Of a DNA stretch of 64,000 nucleotides, positions 47,744 through 57,293 are shown in pieces. The stretch comes from Microbacterium sp. T2.11-28 (GTDB lineage Bacteria > Actinomycetota > Actinomycetes > Actinomycetales > Microbacteriaceae). The stretch spans positions 124,001 to 188,000 of the forward strand of contig NZ_CATNHF010000028.1 of assembly GCF_950097975.1 (NCBI RefSeq), in the 5' to 3' direction. The notes under the pieces were generated by a model that made no database searches, had not been told where the DNA came from, and saw only the letters and a list, made by a program, of their open reading frames with translations. Every line of letters begins with the position of its first letter. The stretch's first letter is position 1. Made by a program: the position numbers and the translations under genes.

Positions 47744-50455
47744 ATGTCTACGTCGATCGATGCTCTGGTCGAACGGGCGCAGGTTGCCCTCGCGGAGTAC
47801 GCATCATTCACGCAGGAGCAGGTCGACCACATCGTCCGCAAGGCGTCTGTGGCAGCGCTCCACCACCACGGCGACCTCGCGGTCATGGCGGTCGAGGAGA
47901 CCGGCCGCGGCCTCTTCGAGGACAAAGCCGTGAAGAACATGTTCGCGTGCGAGCACGTGACGAACTCGATCATCAACCAGAAGACGGTCGGCGTCATCTC
48001 GCACGACGAGCTCACCGGCATCACGGAGATCGCCGACCCCGTGGGCGTGATCTGCGCGCTCACCCCGGTCACCAACCCGACCTCCACCGCCATCTTCAAG
48101 TCGCTCATCGCGCTGAAGACCCGCAACCCGATCGTCTTCGGCTTCCACCCGTCGGCGCAGAACTGCTCGGTCGCCGCCGCCCGCATCGTGCGCGACGCCG
48201 CGGTGGCCGCCGGCGCGCCGGCGGACTGCATCCAGTGGATCGAGGAGCCGTCGATGGAGGCGTCGGGCGAGCTCATGAATCACCCGGGCGTCGCCCTGAT
48301 CCTCGCCACGGGCGGCAACGCGATGGTCCGCGCCGCCTACTCGTGCGGCAAGCCCGCGCTGGGCGTCGGCGCCGGCAACGTGCCGGCCTTCATCGAGCGC
48401 ACCGCCAAGGTCGGCCGCGCCGTGAACGACATCGTGCTCTCGAAGTCCTTCGACATGGGCATGGTCTGCGCGAGCGAGCAGGCGGTCATCCTCGACGCGC
48501 CCATCGCCGAGGAAGCGCTCGCCGAGTTCGCCCGGCTGCACGCCTACATGGCGACCCCCGCCGAGAAGCGCATGCTGGAGGAGTTCATCTTCGGCGTCGC
48601 CGCTGACAGCGTGAACTGCGCCGATGCGAAGCTCAACGCGAAGGTCGTGGGCCAGTCGCCGGTGTGGATCGCCGAGCAGGCCGGCTTCACCGTCCCCGAG
48701 GACACCTCGATCATCCTCGCCGAGGTCTCGGGCGTCGGACCCCACGAGCCGCTCACGCGGGAGAAGCTCGCGCCGGTGCTCGCCGTGCTGCGCGCCGCCA
48801 CCCCCGACGAGGGCATCGACCTCGCCAGGCAGATGGTCGACTTCGACGGACTCGGTCACTCGGGCGCCATCCACTCCAACGACCAAGCCGTCATCGCCAA
48901 GTTCGGCGAGGTCGTCCGGGCCGTCCGCATCATCGAGAACAGCCCGTCGGCGCTCGGCGGCATCGGCGACATCTACAACGCCTTCATGCCGTCGCTCACC
49001 CTGGGCTGCGGCTCCTACGGCCACAACTCGGTCTCCAACAACGTCTCGGCGGTGAACCTTTTGAACGTCAAGCGCATCGGTCGACGCAACAACAACCTGC
49101 AGTGGTTCAAGATCCCGGCCAAGACCTACTTCGAGCCCCACGCCATCCGCTACCTGGCCGACATGCGCGGCCTCGAGCGGGTGACCATCGTGACCGACGA
49201 GACCATGACGAAGCTCGGCTACGTCGACAAGGTCATGGACGTCCTCAACCGGCGTGAGAACCGCGTCCAGGTGCAGCTGCTCAACCAGGTGCGCCCCGAG
49301 CCGAAGGTCTCCGAGGTCCGGGCGGGTGCGGAGGCGATGCGGCAGTTCAAGCCCGACACGATCATCGCGCTCGGCGGCGGTTCGCCGATGGATGCCTCGA
49401 AGGTCATGTGGCTGCTCTACGAGAACCCCGAGGTGGAGTTCTCCGACATGCGCGAGAAGTTCTTCGACGTCCGCAAGCGCGCGTTCACCTTCCCCGAGAT
49501 GGGCAAGCTCGCCAAGCTCGTGTGCATCCCGACGACGTCGGGCACCGGTTCGGAGATGACGCCGTTCGCGGTCATCACCGATGACGAGAGCGGCATGAAG
49601 TACCCGCTCGCCGACTACGCCCTCACGCCGTCGGTCGCGATCATCGACCCGGAGCTCACCAAGGTGCTCCCCGGATTCCTCGTCGCCGACGCGGGCTTCG
49701 ACGCCCTCACGCACGCCACCGAGGCCTATGTGTCCGTCTACGCGAACGACTACACCGACGGACTGTGCCTCCACGCGATCAAGCTCATCTTCGAGAACAT
49801 CGAGCTGAGCGCCAAGGCCCAGCCGAACTCCACGGACGCCGCCGAGCTCAAGGCCCGCGAGAAGATGCACAACGCGGCATCCATCGCCGGCATGGCCTTC
49901 GGCAACGCGTTCCTCGGCATCGTCCACGCCATGGCGCACGTCACCGGTGCGACGTACCACCTCATCCACGGACGGACGAACGCGGTGTACCTGCCGCACG
50001 TGATCCGCTACAACGGCCGCATCCCCACGAAGCTCACGAGCTGGCCGAAGTACGAGCGCTACATCGCCCCCGAGCGCTTCCAGGAGATCGCCGCTCACCT
50101 CGGTCTGCCGGCGTCGACCCCGGAGGAGGGCGTGGAGAGCTACGCCCGCGCCGTTGAGGAGCTGCGCGACCGGGTCGGCATCGAGCGGTCGTTCCAGCAG
50201 CAGGGCGTGGACGAGGCGGCGTTCATCGCCGGTCTGCACGACCTGGCGATGGCCGCGTACGGCGACCAGTGCGCGCCCGCCAACCCGCGGATGCCGATGA
50301 TCGCGGACATGAAGACCCTCATGGAGGCGGCCTACTACGGCACGTCGTTCGACGCGGTCCGCGCGCAGCGCTCGGGCACCCACGCCGAGAGCGACGCAGT
50401 GACCGGCACGATCAAGACCGTCAAGACGAAGGGACGCGCCAAGACGAACGCCTGA
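47744..50455 (+). CDS. adhE: Bifunctional acetaldehyde-CoA/alcohol dehydrogenase
   Basis: 903 aa. The N-terminal aldehyde dehydrogenase half has its nucleophile Cys242 in [12 protein letters not shown]. The C-terminal iron-dependent alcohol dehydrogenase half has the NAD loop [13 protein letters not shown] at about residue 546 and metal ligands in [19 protein letters not shown] at about 726-744. It converts acetyl-CoA to ethanol and regenerates NAD in fermentation; family members form spirosomes. The ATG at 47744 has TAGGAG upstream. Terminator at 50466-50499. Confidence 0.95.
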   Translation: MSTSIDALVERAQVALAEYASFTQEQVDHIVRKASVAALHHHGDLAVMAVEETGRGLFEDKAVKNMFACEHVTNSIINQKTVGVISHDELTGITEIADPVGVICALTPVTNPTSTAIFKSLIALKTRNPIVFGFHPSAQNCSVAAARIVRDAAVAAGAPADCIQWIEEPSMEASGELMNHPGVALILATGGNAMVRAAYSCGKPALGVGAGNVPAFIERTAKVGRAVNDIVLSKSFDMGMVCASEQAVILDAPIAEEALAEFARLHAYMATPAEKRMLEEFIFGVAADSVNCADAKLNAKVVGQSPVWIAEQAGFTVPEDTSIILAEVSGVGPHEPLTREKLAPVLAVLRAATPDEGIDLARQMVDFDGLGHSGAIHSNDQAVIAKFGEVVRAVRIIENSPSALGGIGDIYNAFMPSLTLGCGSYGHNSVSNNVSAVNLLNVKRIGRRNNNLQWFKIPAKTYFEPHAIRYLADMRGLERVTIVTDETMTKLGYVDKVMDVLNRRENRVQVQLLNQVRPEPKVSEVRAGAEAMRQFKPDTIIALGGGSPMDASKVMWLLYENPEVEFSDMREKFFDVRKRAFTFPEMGKLAKLVCIPTTSGTGSEMTPFAVITDDESGMKYPLADYALTPSVAIIDPELTKVLPGFLVADAGFDALTHATEAYVSVYANDYTDGLCLHAIKLIFENIELSAKAQPNSTDAAELKAREKMHNAASIAGMAFGNAFLGIVHAMAHVTGATYHLIHGRTNAVYLPHVIRYNGRIPTKLTSWPKYERYIAPERFQEIAAHLGLPASTPEEGVESYARAVEELRDRVGIERSFQQQGVDEAAFIAGLHDLAMAAYGDQCAPANPRMPMIADMKTLMEAAYYGTSFDAVRAQRSGTHAESDAVTGTIKTVKTKGRAKTNA

Positions 50456-50465
50456 TCGGAGCCGA

Positions 50466-50499
50466 AGCGAGGGCCGGGGGAGCATACCCGGCCCTCGCT
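50466..50499 (+). terminator. adhE terminator
   Basis: 13-bp perfect stem AGCGAGGGCCGGG/CCCGGCCCTCGCT with an 8-base loop, 10 bases after the adhE stop. Confidence 0.85.
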
Positions 50500-50528
50500 G
50501 GCGTCCGCGGGGTGTCCGCGGTCGGCTC

Positions 50529-50534
50529 TAGGCT
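50529..50534 (+). promoter_or_regulatory. -10 element of the aldo/keto reductase gene
   Basis: TAGGCT 6 bases before the ATG at 50541. Confidence 0.6.
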
Positions 50535-50540
50535 GGGCGT

Positions 50541-51524
50541 ATGCAGCAGCGCAGCCTCGGGTCCACCGGTCGTTCCGTCTCCGCCATCGGCCTCGGCACC
50601 TGGCAGCTGGGCGCCGACTGGGGCGACGTCTCTGAGGACGACGCGCGGGCCGTGCTCGAGGCCTCGGCCGATGCGGGCGTGACGCTGTTCGACACCGCCG
50701 ACGTGTACGGCGACGGGCGCAGCGAGCAGATCATCGGCCGGTTCCTGGCCGATCGGCCCGGCCATGAGATCACGGTCGCCACCAAGATGGGGCGTCGGGC
50801 GGCACAGGAGCCGGCCAACTACACGCCCGAGAACTTCCGCGCGTGGACCGATCGCTCCCGCCGCAACCTCGGCGTCGAGACGCTCGATCTCGTCCAGCTT
50901 CACTGCCCGCCGTCCGAGGTGATCGACGCGGATGTCACCTATGACGCCCTCGACGACCTCGTCGCCGCAGGCGCGATCGCCGCGTACGGTGTGTCGGTCG
51001 AGACGGTGGCGCAGGCGTTGTCGGCCATCGCCCGCCCCGGGCTCACGAATGTGCAGATCATCGTGAATCCCTTCCGCCTCAAGCCCCTGGACGAGGTGCT
51101 GCCTGCAGCAGCCGAGGCGAACGTCGCGGTCTTCGCCCGCGTTCCGCTCGCGTCCGGGCTGCTGAGCGGCAAGTACTCGTCCGCGACCCGCTTCGCCGAC
51201 AACGATCACCGTTCGTACAACCGGCACGGCGAGGCGTTCGACAAGGGCGAGACGTTCTCGGGCGTCGATTACGAGACCGGGCTGAGGGCCGTGGACGAGC
51301 TCGAGACCGCGCTCCCGGACGGAGTCTCGCTTCCGGCGGCCACGCTTGCCTGGATCGCGTCCCGGCCCGGAGTCACCTCGGTCATCCCGGGGGCTCGCAA
51401 CGTGCGCCAGGCCGTCGCCAATGCCGCGGCGGGGGAGATGGAGGTCGACCTCAGCGGGTTCGACACCGCCGTGCACGACGTCTACGACCGTCTTCTGAAG
51501 GCCGATATCCACCCTCAGTGGTGA
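50541..51524 (+). CDS. Aldo/keto reductase
   Basis: 327 aa TIM-barrel oxidoreductase. It starts QRSLGSTGRSVSAIGLGTWQ; DTADVYGDGRSEQIIG at about residue 51 holds the catalytic Asp and Tyr, ITVATKMGRR the Lys, and LVQLHCPPSE the His. The NADPH end is VTSVIPGARN. The substrate is an aldehyde or ketone that cannot be named. It directly follows adhE but has its own leaderless promoter. Confidence 0.93.
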   Translation: MQQRSLGSTGRSVSAIGLGTWQLGADWGDVSEDDARAVLEASADAGVTLFDTADVYGDGRSEQIIGRFLADRPGHEITVATKMGRRAAQEPANYTPENFRAWTDRSRRNLGVETLDLVQLHCPPSEVIDADVTYDALDDLVAAGAIAAYGVSVETVAQALSAIARPGLTNVQIIVNPFRLKPLDEVLPAAAEANVAVFARVPLASGLLSGKYSSATRFADNDHRSYNRHGEAFDKGETFSGVDYETGLRAVDELETALPDGVSLPAATLAWIASRPGVTSVIPGARNVRQAVANAAAGEMEVDLSGFDTAVHDVYDRLLKADIHPQW

Positions 51525-51739
51525 CGTGAATCGGGCCCGAGGAGGGCTCGCGGTTCTCATTTTCGACGTCCGACGCCCTCGGGAGCGCCGGTGGAGAAGT
51601 TTTTTCGTCGTGCTCGCAGTGAGGTGACGGCGTCTCTCGCGCCGTCGCCGAAGCCGCGTCGACGGCGTCTGCGACGTGTCGACTTACGCCTTCGCCGACC
51701 CCGCCGATAGAGGATCGGAAAGGGGTTGCCCCGGATCGA

Positions 51740-51745
51740 TAGGGT
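51740..51745 (+). promoter_or_regulatory. -10 element of the DUF1905 gene
   Basis: TAGGGT 6 bases before the GTG at 51752. The stretch 51525-51739 shows no gene. Confidence 0.55.
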
Positions 51746-51751
51746 GGCCCT

Positions 51752-52048
51752 GTGATCGTCGAATTCCGCGCCGAGGCGTTCCGCTGGGACGCCCGTTCCG
51801 ACGCCTGGTTCTTCGTCGCCGTGCCGGCGGATCTCTCCGCCGAAATCCGCGAGATTCCGCGGATTCCCAGGGGTTTCGGCGCCACCCGGGTGCAGGCGAC
51901 GATCGGCTCGACGACGTGGCGGACGTCCATCTTCCCCGATGCCGGAAGGGGCGCCTACGTGCTTCCGCTCAAGCGTGCCGTGAGGGATGCCGAGCGTGTG
52001 TTCGAAGGGGACGAAGTGACGGTCCGTCTAGAGGTGCTCGACGGTTGA
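51752..52048 (+). CDS. DUF1905 domain protein
   Basis: 98 aa small beta-barrel. FRAEAFRWDARSDAWFFVAV, GFGATRVQATIG and TSIFPDAGRGAYVLPLKRAV are the strands of the DUF1905 family, which often sits with a YdeI-type partner; none is here. Function unknown. It stands before the pilus locus but has its own promoter. Confidence 0.82.
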   Translation: MIVEFRAEAFRWDARSDAWFFVAVPADLSAEIREIPRIPRGFGATRVQATIGSTTWRTSIFPDAGRGAYVLPLKRAVRDAERVFEGDEVTVRLEVLDG

Positions 52049-52130
52049 CCGACCCGGGTCGGCGGCTTGCACATCGTTCGTCACATCCGTCTCACGAAAC
52101 ACAGAATTCACATTCCTCCCAGATTTCTCA

Positions 52131-52159
52131 TTGACAACAACATGAGAGACCTCTAATGA
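52131..52159 (+). promoter_or_regulatory. Pilin gene promoter
   Basis: TTGACA (52131-52136), 17-bp spacer, TAATGA (52154-52159). A perfect -35 in front of a leader of about 165 bases; the leader contains no gene. Confidence 0.7.
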
Positions 52160-52331
52160 TTGGTGACGGAGAGGGAGACACGTCCTCGCGGCGGGCCTTC
52201 CAATCCAACCCGGCACAAGTCTCGGAGTCATCCCCCCGGATTCCGAGATCCCCCCAGTTGTGCACCTTCCCCCCGAAGTGCACTCCTACCGTGCCGGTGT
52301 CCTGTTCACCCCCCTAGGAGAAGGCACGCAC

Positions 52332-52709
52332 ATGCGCACTATCCGTAACTATGTCCAGGCTGTGAAGGCCCGCCGCGAGGAGAACGGTGACGAGGGCTTC
52401 TCGCTCGTCGAACTCATCGTCGTCGTGGTCATTCTCGGCATCCTCGCCGCGATCGCCATCCCGATCTTCAACGGCATCCAGGACACCGCGAAGGACAACG
52501 CCCGGGCGGCTGCGGCCGCCAACGGCGCTGCCCAGGTGTCCTCGCAGCTCGCGGCGGGCAAGACCGTCGAGCTCCCGGACGCGACCGACGAGTTCACGTT
52601 CTCGCACAAGAGCGGTGCCGCTCCGACCCAGGTCGACGGCGTGTGCGTCGTCGCGACGGACACGAGCGGCACGCCCGCGAAGACGTCCGAGGCCGGCCCG
52701 GGCTGCTAA
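52332..52709 (+). CDS. pilA: Type IV major pilin
   Basis: 125 aa prepilin. The leader MRTIRNYVQAVKARREENGDEG (two parts, 22 residues) is cut before FSLVELIVVVVILGILAAIA, with Glu5 of the mature chain present. The mature protein is about 103 aa with a short globular head and two cysteines (GVCVV and the C-terminal Cys), likely the D-region disulfide. ATG with CTAGGAGAAGG upstream. It has a strong promoter and its own terminator, so it is made in excess over the other pilus genes. Confidence 0.92.
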   Translation: MRTIRNYVQAVKARREENGDEGFSLVELIVVVVILGILAAIAIPIFNGIQDTAKDNARAAAAANGAAQVSSQLAAGKTVELPDATDEFTFSHKSGAAPTQVDGVCVVATDTSGTPAKTSEAGPGC

Positions 52710-52722
52710 GCACCACCACGCA

Positions 52723-52756
52723 TCGAGGCCGGCCCGCCCGAACGGGCCGGCCTCGA
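52723..52756 (+). terminator. Pilin gene terminator
   Basis: 14-bp perfect stem TCGAGGCCGGCCCG/CGGGCCGGCCTCGA with loop CCCGAA. The 12-mer GAGGCCGGCCCG of its left arm also occurs in the last pilin codons (52689-52700), so a second, competing hairpin is possible. Confidence 0.85.
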
Positions 52757-52803
52757 CGCATCTTCCTCCTCCCCCCACCTGACCTTCCCCCCGGAGGTTC
52801 GCC

Positions 52804-53208
52804 GTGTTCCAGCGAGACGACGGCTTCAGTCTCGTAGAGGTCGTCATTGCGATGTTCCTGTTCGGGGTCCTGTCGCTCGCGGTGCTGCCGCTGCTGATCG
52901 GTGTCACGCTTCGCAGCGTGGAGAACCGCGAACTGCTGTCGGCGACGGCCTACGCCAACGAGCGCATCGCCACGATCCAGGCGTCCTATCCGTCCACCCC
53001 GGGCACAGCGACGACAAGCTGCGCGACGCTTCGCGGCCTTGGCGCCGCGCTCCCGACCACTGATGCCGCAAGCGGCTTCACCTCTACCGTCACGGTTGGT
53101 GGTTGCCCGAGTACATTCCCGGCCTCTATCCCTGTCGTCGTCACCGTCAAGAAGGGCCTGACGACGATCACATCCGTCGCGACCCGCGTGAGAGTGGGGG
53201 CCGCGTGA
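52804..53208 (+). CDS. Minor prepilin (PilV/GspI-like)
   Basis: 134 aa. The short leader VFQRDDG is followed by FSLVEVVIAMFLFGVLSLAV, with Glu5 present. Two cysteines lie in the head (TSCATLR, GGCPS). GTG start. The next gene overlaps by 4 bases (GTGA). Minor pilins of this type start pilus assembly from the membrane. Confidence 0.82.
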   Translation: MFQRDDGFSLVEVVIAMFLFGVLSLAVLPLLIGVTLRSVENRELLSATAYANERIATIQASYPSTPGTATTSCATLRGLGAALPTTDAASGFTSTVTVGGCPSTFPASIPVVVTVKKGLTTITSVATRVRVGAA

Positions 53209-53735
53209 TCACGTCATCCTCTCGGGAGTCCGGCATGTCATTGATTGAGCTCATGGTGGCGCTCATGGTCGGTGCGATCGTGCTCTCCATCCTCGTGCTC
53301 GTCTTCGCCAACGGCCTCACGACTCAGCGCCGGGCAACCGAGCGAAATGCAGCGACAGCGATGCTCAATGCGACGACCGCGTCGATCACCGAGTCGGTGC
53401 GTGCGTCCGTCGACACGCGCGTCACCGAGAGCGGTCAGCGTCTCGACGCCAAGGTTCTCGCTCCCGACGGCGTCACCTGGGAATGCCGCGCGTGGCAGAT
53501 CCAGTCGGGACAGCTTCGATACAGCTCTGGTGCCAGCGCGCGACCGGCGGCGTCCGGCAGCTGGAAATCGCTCGGCTCCGGTCTGTCCGGCAACCTTGCC
53601 TCCGGCGCGGCGTTCGTCCGTGCGGGCACTCAAGTCTCTCTCGGGTTCACCCTCACCCGAGGAGAATCGACCATTCGCGTCACAGATGGCGCCGTTTCGC
53701 TGGCTGTCCAGTCGGGAGGTCCCTCGTGCTGGTAA
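53205..53735 (+). CDS. Minor prepilin (PilW/GspJ-like)
   Basis: 176 aa. The leader VITSSSRESG is followed by MSLIELMVALMVGAIVLSIL, with Glu5. The head is long and Ser/Thr-rich, with WECRAWQIQSGQLRY at about residue 98. GTG start in the 4-base overlap with the gene before it. The stop overlaps the next gene by 10 bases. Confidence 0.8.
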   Translation: MITSSSRESGMSLIELMVALMVGAIVLSILVLVFANGLTTQRRATERNAATAMLNATTASITESVRASVDTRVTESGQRLDAKVLAPDGVTWECRAWQIQSGQLRYSSGASARPAASGSWKSLGSGLSGNLASGAAFVRAGTQVSLGFTLTRGESTIRVTDGAVSLAVQSGGPSCW

Positions 53736-55369
53736 AGCCTGCTGTCACCCCGCCTACTCGCCGCTCAACCGACGCCGGTTCCGCCCTCGTGTCCGTGCTC
53801 ATCGTCCTGTTGGTTCTCACGATCGGCGGGCTCGCGCTCAGCACCGTTATCATGAACACGACCGGAATGCTCGCCGAATCCGGCAATCTCTCGCGCGCTC
53901 AGGCCGCCGCTGACGCGGGCATCGCCGCTCAGACGGCGCGACTCGAGACGGGCGAGCTCACCTGCGGCAGCGCCTCGGGGACGGCGAATGTCGACGGCAC
54001 GGGGACGCCCGTCTACACGTACACCCTGACGTGCGGCGCCGGACTGGCAACGCTCCGCTCGACTGCGACGGTCGCGGGCGAAACGGTGTCGCGCCAGGCC
54101 GTTTTCGATGTCGTCGAGAACAACGATCCGCCGACGGCGGGCGGGCCCGGACTGTTCTACACCTATGGGATGAACACGCGTCTCAACTCCTACGTCTTCG
54201 ACGATGTGAACAGCGAGGTCGGCATCGACGAGTTCACGGGGTCGGCGGGCGTCTTCGCTTCCACCGGCAAGATCGAGTGCGGCTCGGGCTCCGTCTTTCC
54301 CGCCGACATCTACACGAAGACCGGAGGTCTTCAGATCGACAGTGGTTGCGTCGTCAAGGGCAGCGCCTACATCGGCGACACCGCGGTCGTCAACGGCGGG
54401 ACCATCGAGGGCAGCCTCGTCGCGCCCAAGAACACAAACCACACCATCGCGGGAACCATCGGAAAGACCGGCGGCACGGAGGGGAACGCGTTCCTCGGAG
54501 GCACTTTCACCCTCAACAGCGGCACCGTCTTCGGCAGTGTGACGGCGGCGGGAACCGGCAACAGCACGCTCGGGAGCGGCATCATCAAGGGCAACTTCCG
54601 CTACAAGGGCGGGTACGGCATCTGGGGCACCCCGGCGACGACGATCGTGAAGGGCGCGATCGTTAAGGACACAGCCCTCACGGCACCGACGCTGCCGGCG
54701 ATCCCGGACTGGCAGGATGTTTCCTTCGTGCCGGTGAACGCCACGACCCCGGCCGCCGCATGGGTCGCCGAGGGATACAAGCTGACCACCGTGACAGGCG
54801 CCGCCTGCGACAAGTGGTCCGGCAACTCCAGCGACGTCACCTCGCTCGCCAGCACTCTGACGAGCCGCATGATCTTCGACATCCGTGCGTGCTCCGGTGG
54901 CTTCGATACGAACGCGGGTGGAGCCAAGAAGGAGGTCAAGGTCAACCGAGACATCGCGATCATCGCGAATCACTGGTATCTCTCCGGCACCAAGTTCAAG
55001 AGCGCGGACGGGAACGACCGGACGATCTTCCTGATCACCCCCGACAGCTCGCCGTCGGTGGCGGGCCCGCAGTGCACGTCGCCTGCTCGTAACTCGGAGC
55101 AGTTGAACGACTCGACGGTCGACCCCAAGATCGCCGTGTACATCTACACTCCCTGCCAGATGAAGTTCAACAGCAGCCCGGCGACTTTCCGGGGCCAGGT
55201 CTACTCGGGATCGCTCGCGTTCGGAGGCGGAGTGAAGGTCGCTTTCGCGCCGCGAAACATCCCCGGCTACGACTTCGGACAGAACACCGCGCCCTGGCCG
55301 GGGACCGGCGGCGGCTCGTCGGGCACGATGTTCACCCTCCGCTCGACGCATGACGTGGTGACGCCATGA
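53726..55369 (+). CDS. Large PilX-like pilus protein with beta-helix-like body
   Basis: 547 aa from a GTG at 53726. The N-terminal hydrophobic helix after TDAG is SALVSVLIVLLVLTIGGLAL and lacks Glu5, like PilX/GspK-type tip subunits. Residues about 130-310 repeat short GG(T)xxGS/TVxGxV turns (for example GGTIEGSLVAP, GGTFTLNSGTVFGSV), a pattern seen in right-handed beta-helix or bactofilin-like folds. At least eight cysteines lie in the head. It overlaps pilD by 4 bases. Most likely at the pilus tip or an adhesin; the fold is inference. Confidence 0.65.
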   Translation: MLVKPAVTPPTRRSTDAGSALVSVLIVLLVLTIGGLALSTVIMNTTGMLAESGNLSRAQAAADAGIAAQTARLETGELTCGSASGTANVDGTGTPVYTYTLTCGAGLATLRSTATVAGETVSRQAVFDVVENNDPPTAGGPGLFYTYGMNTRLNSYVFDDVNSEVGIDEFTGSAGVFASTGKIECGSGSVFPADIYTKTGGLQIDSGCVVKGSAYIGDTAVVNGGTIEGSLVAPKNTNHTIAGTIGKTGGTEGNAFLGGTFTLNSGTVFGSVTAAGTGNSTLGSGIIKGNFRYKGGYGIWGTPATTIVKGAIVKDTALTAPTLPAIPDWQDVSFVPVNATTPAAAWVAEGYKLTTVTGAACDKWSGNSSDVTSLASTLTSRMIFDIRACSGGFDTNAGGAKKEVKVNRDIAIIANHWYLSGTKFKSADGNDRTIFLITPDSSPSVAGPQCTSPARNSEQLNDSTVDPKIAVYIYTPCQMKFNSSPATFRGQVYSGSLAFGGGVKVAFAPRNIPGYDFGQNTAPWPGTGGGSSGTMFTLRSTHDVVTP

Positions 55370-56196
55370 CCGAAGGGGTGGTGTGGATCGCCGTCGTTCT
55401 GGTGATGTGCGGTGTTCTCGGTCTGTTGATCGGCTCCTTCCTGAACGTCGTCGTGTATCGCGTTCCTGCGGGCATCTCGCTGATGCGAGAGAGCCGCTGC
55501 CCCGCGTGTGAAGCGCCGGTCCGCCCGTGGGAGAACGTTCCGATCCTTTCGTGGCTGCTGCTCCGCGGCCGGTGCGCGCACTGCGGCACGGCGATCTCGG
55601 CACGATACCCTCTCGTCGAGTCAGCGACCGGACTCGCGTTCGTGGCCGTCGCGTCGTGGTTGGTGGAGATATACGGCGTGGCGCCGACCCCCTTTTTCTG
55701 GCCTGTTCTCGTCGCCCATCTCTACCTCGCCGCAGTGACGGTCGCGCTCGCCCTCATCGACCTGGACACCCGACGACTGCCCAACAGCATCGTGCTTCCG
55801 AGCTACGTCGTCCTCTTCGTCCTTTTCGTCCTGGCATGCCTGCTCGGCGCGTCGTGGGAGTGGCTTCTTCGCGCGGCGGTCGGCGGTGGCGCTCTGTTCG
55901 CGTTCTACTGGCTGCTGCGTCTTGTCCGTCCGGGAGGGATGGGCGGGGGAGACGTGAAGCTCGCGGGCGTGCTCGGTGCGGCGCTGGCGTGGACCGGGTG
56001 GGGTGCACTCGTCGTGGGAGCTTTCGCCGCCTTCGTCATCGGGGGTGTGGTCGGCATCGTGCTCATGGCTGTGGGACGCGCGACGCGCAAGAGCGCGATT
56101 CCGTTCGGCCCCTACATGCTCCTGGGCGCGTGGGTCGGTTTGTTCTCGGGCGAGCAGATCGCCCGCTGGTACCTGGGATTGGTGACCGTCGGCTGA
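55366..56196 (+). CDS. pilD: Prepilin peptidase
   Basis: 276 aa aspartic membrane protease. The cytoplasmic Cys4 motif CPACEAP ... CAHCG is at about residues 45-72. The first catalytic Asp is in ALIDLDTRRLPN at about 128 and the second in the GGGD motif GGMGGGDVKLAG at about 189-200. About seven transmembrane segments. It cuts the prepilin leaders and methylates the new N-terminus. ATG overlaps the preceding stop by 4 bases. Confidence 0.93.
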   Translation: MTEGVVWIAVVLVMCGVLGLLIGSFLNVVVYRVPAGISLMRESRCPACEAPVRPWENVPILSWLLLRGRCAHCGTAISARYPLVESATGLAFVAVASWLVEIYGVAPTPFFWPVLVAHLYLAAVTVALALIDLDTRRLPNSIVLPSYVVLFVLFVLACLLGASWEWLLRAAVGGGALFAFYWLLRLVRPGGMGGGDVKLAGVLGAALAWTGWGALVVGAFAAFVIGGVVGIVLMAVGRATRKSAIPFGPYMLLGAWVGLFSGEQIARWYLGLVTVG

Positions 56197-56222
56197 GCCG
56201 ACGGTCGAGGAAGGAGAGTCGC

Positions 56223-57293
56223 ATGGCGAAGACGATCGTCGGGCTCGAGATCACGGAGGAAGGAGTCCGGGCTGCGGAGGTGACGGTGGGCAAGAACCCC
56301 ACCATCGTCGCCGCCGGATCCGTGCCACTTCCTCCGGGTGCTGCGAAGGACTCCGAGGTCTTCGACCGCGACGCGGTCGTCCTCGCCATTCGTCAGCTGT
56401 GGAGCCGTGCGGGCATCAAGGCAAATCGCGTGACGCTCGGCCTCGGAAGCCGTCGCATCCTCGTCCGCGACTACACGACCACCGCGATGCGCCCTGATCT
56501 GCTGGCTCTTGCCCTGCCCTTCCAGGTCCAGGACCTGCTTCCCGTGCCCGCGGACCAGGCGGTGCTCGACTTCTATCCGGTCTCGCAGGACGGCGATCAG
56601 GTGACGGGCCTGCTCGTCGCCGCCGTGGCCGAGACCGTGGAGGACCTGGTTGCGACGGTCGGCAAAGCGAAGGTTCGCGTCGATGTCGTCGACCTCGCGC
56701 CCTTCGCACTGGCACGCGCGGTGACCCGACTCGCTGCGCCGGGGGAGACCGTCGCCGCGCTGCACCTCGGTGATCACACGAGCTACGTCGTCGTCGTGCA
56801 AGACCGGGTTCCGCGCTTCGTGCGGATCATCCCCGTCGAGATCGCGACCGAGGCGGTCCGTGCTCGTGAGGTCGCCGCTCAGCGTGGCGACGACGCAGCC
56901 CCGGCCTTCGAGGAGATCCTGGAGACCGTTCCGCCGGGCGATCCACACGTCGACGACGCTCCGCTCCGTCGGCGCGCGGCTGCGCGAGCGGCTGGCCGAA
57001 TGGCCGTATCGACGATGTCGTCGGCGGCCATCGATGATCTGGTCATGCGCCTCGGCAGTACTCTGCGCTTTTATGCCGATCGATCGGCTGACGCCCCGAT
57101 CACCCGCGTGCTCCTCACGGGGGCCGGTGCAGGAGTCGACGGTATCGCCGGGGCGCTCGCGGCGAGCTTGCCGATGCCGGTGCAGGTCGTGGGCGCGTCG
57201 ACGGTGTTCGCCCGGAAGAATGACCAGCCTCTCGGCGCCGATGACCTCGATCTGCTCACCACGGCGGGGCTCGCGCTCACGGAGGTGCGCTGA
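56223..57293 (+). CDS. pilM: Type IV pilus assembly protein PilM
   Basis: 356 aa, actin-like ATPase fold: VGLEITEEGVRAAEV at residues 6-20 is phosphate 1, LHLGDHTSYVVVVQD at about 183 is phosphate 2, and LLTGAGAGVDGIAGAL at about 302 is the adenosine loop. Acts on the cytoplasmic side with PilN. An insert of about 40 residues (about 218-260, Arg/Ala-rich) lies before the last subdomain. ATG with GAAGGAGAG upstream. Confidence 0.88.
   Translation: MAKTIVGLEITEEGVRAAEVTVGKNPTIVAAGSVPLPPGAAKDSEVFDRDAVVLAIRQLWSRAGIKANRVTLGLGSRRILVRDYTTTAMRPDLLALALPFQVQDLLPVPADQAVLDFYPVSQDGDQVTGLLVAAVAETVEDLVATVGKAKVRVDVVDLAPFALARAVTRLAAPGETVAALHLGDHTSYVVVVQDRVPRFVRIIPVEIATEAVRAREVAAQRGDDAAPAFEEILETVPPGDPHVDDAPLRRRAAARAAGRMAVSTMSSAAIDDLVMRLGSTLRFYADRSADAPITRVLLTGAGAGVDGIAGALAASLPMPVQVVGASTVFARKNDQPLGADDLDLLTTAGLALTEVR

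Noticed and set aside
47804..50485. An 893-codon minus-strand open frame opposite adhE
   Set aside because: Antisense shadow of a strongly codon-biased gene; Arg/Asp/His-rich and without motifs. The plus strand encodes AdhE with both active sites.
51451..51930. A 159-codon minus-strand frame over the end of the aldo/keto reductase and the intergenic stretch
   Set aside because: No motif, no start signal, and it crosses two supported plus-strand genes.
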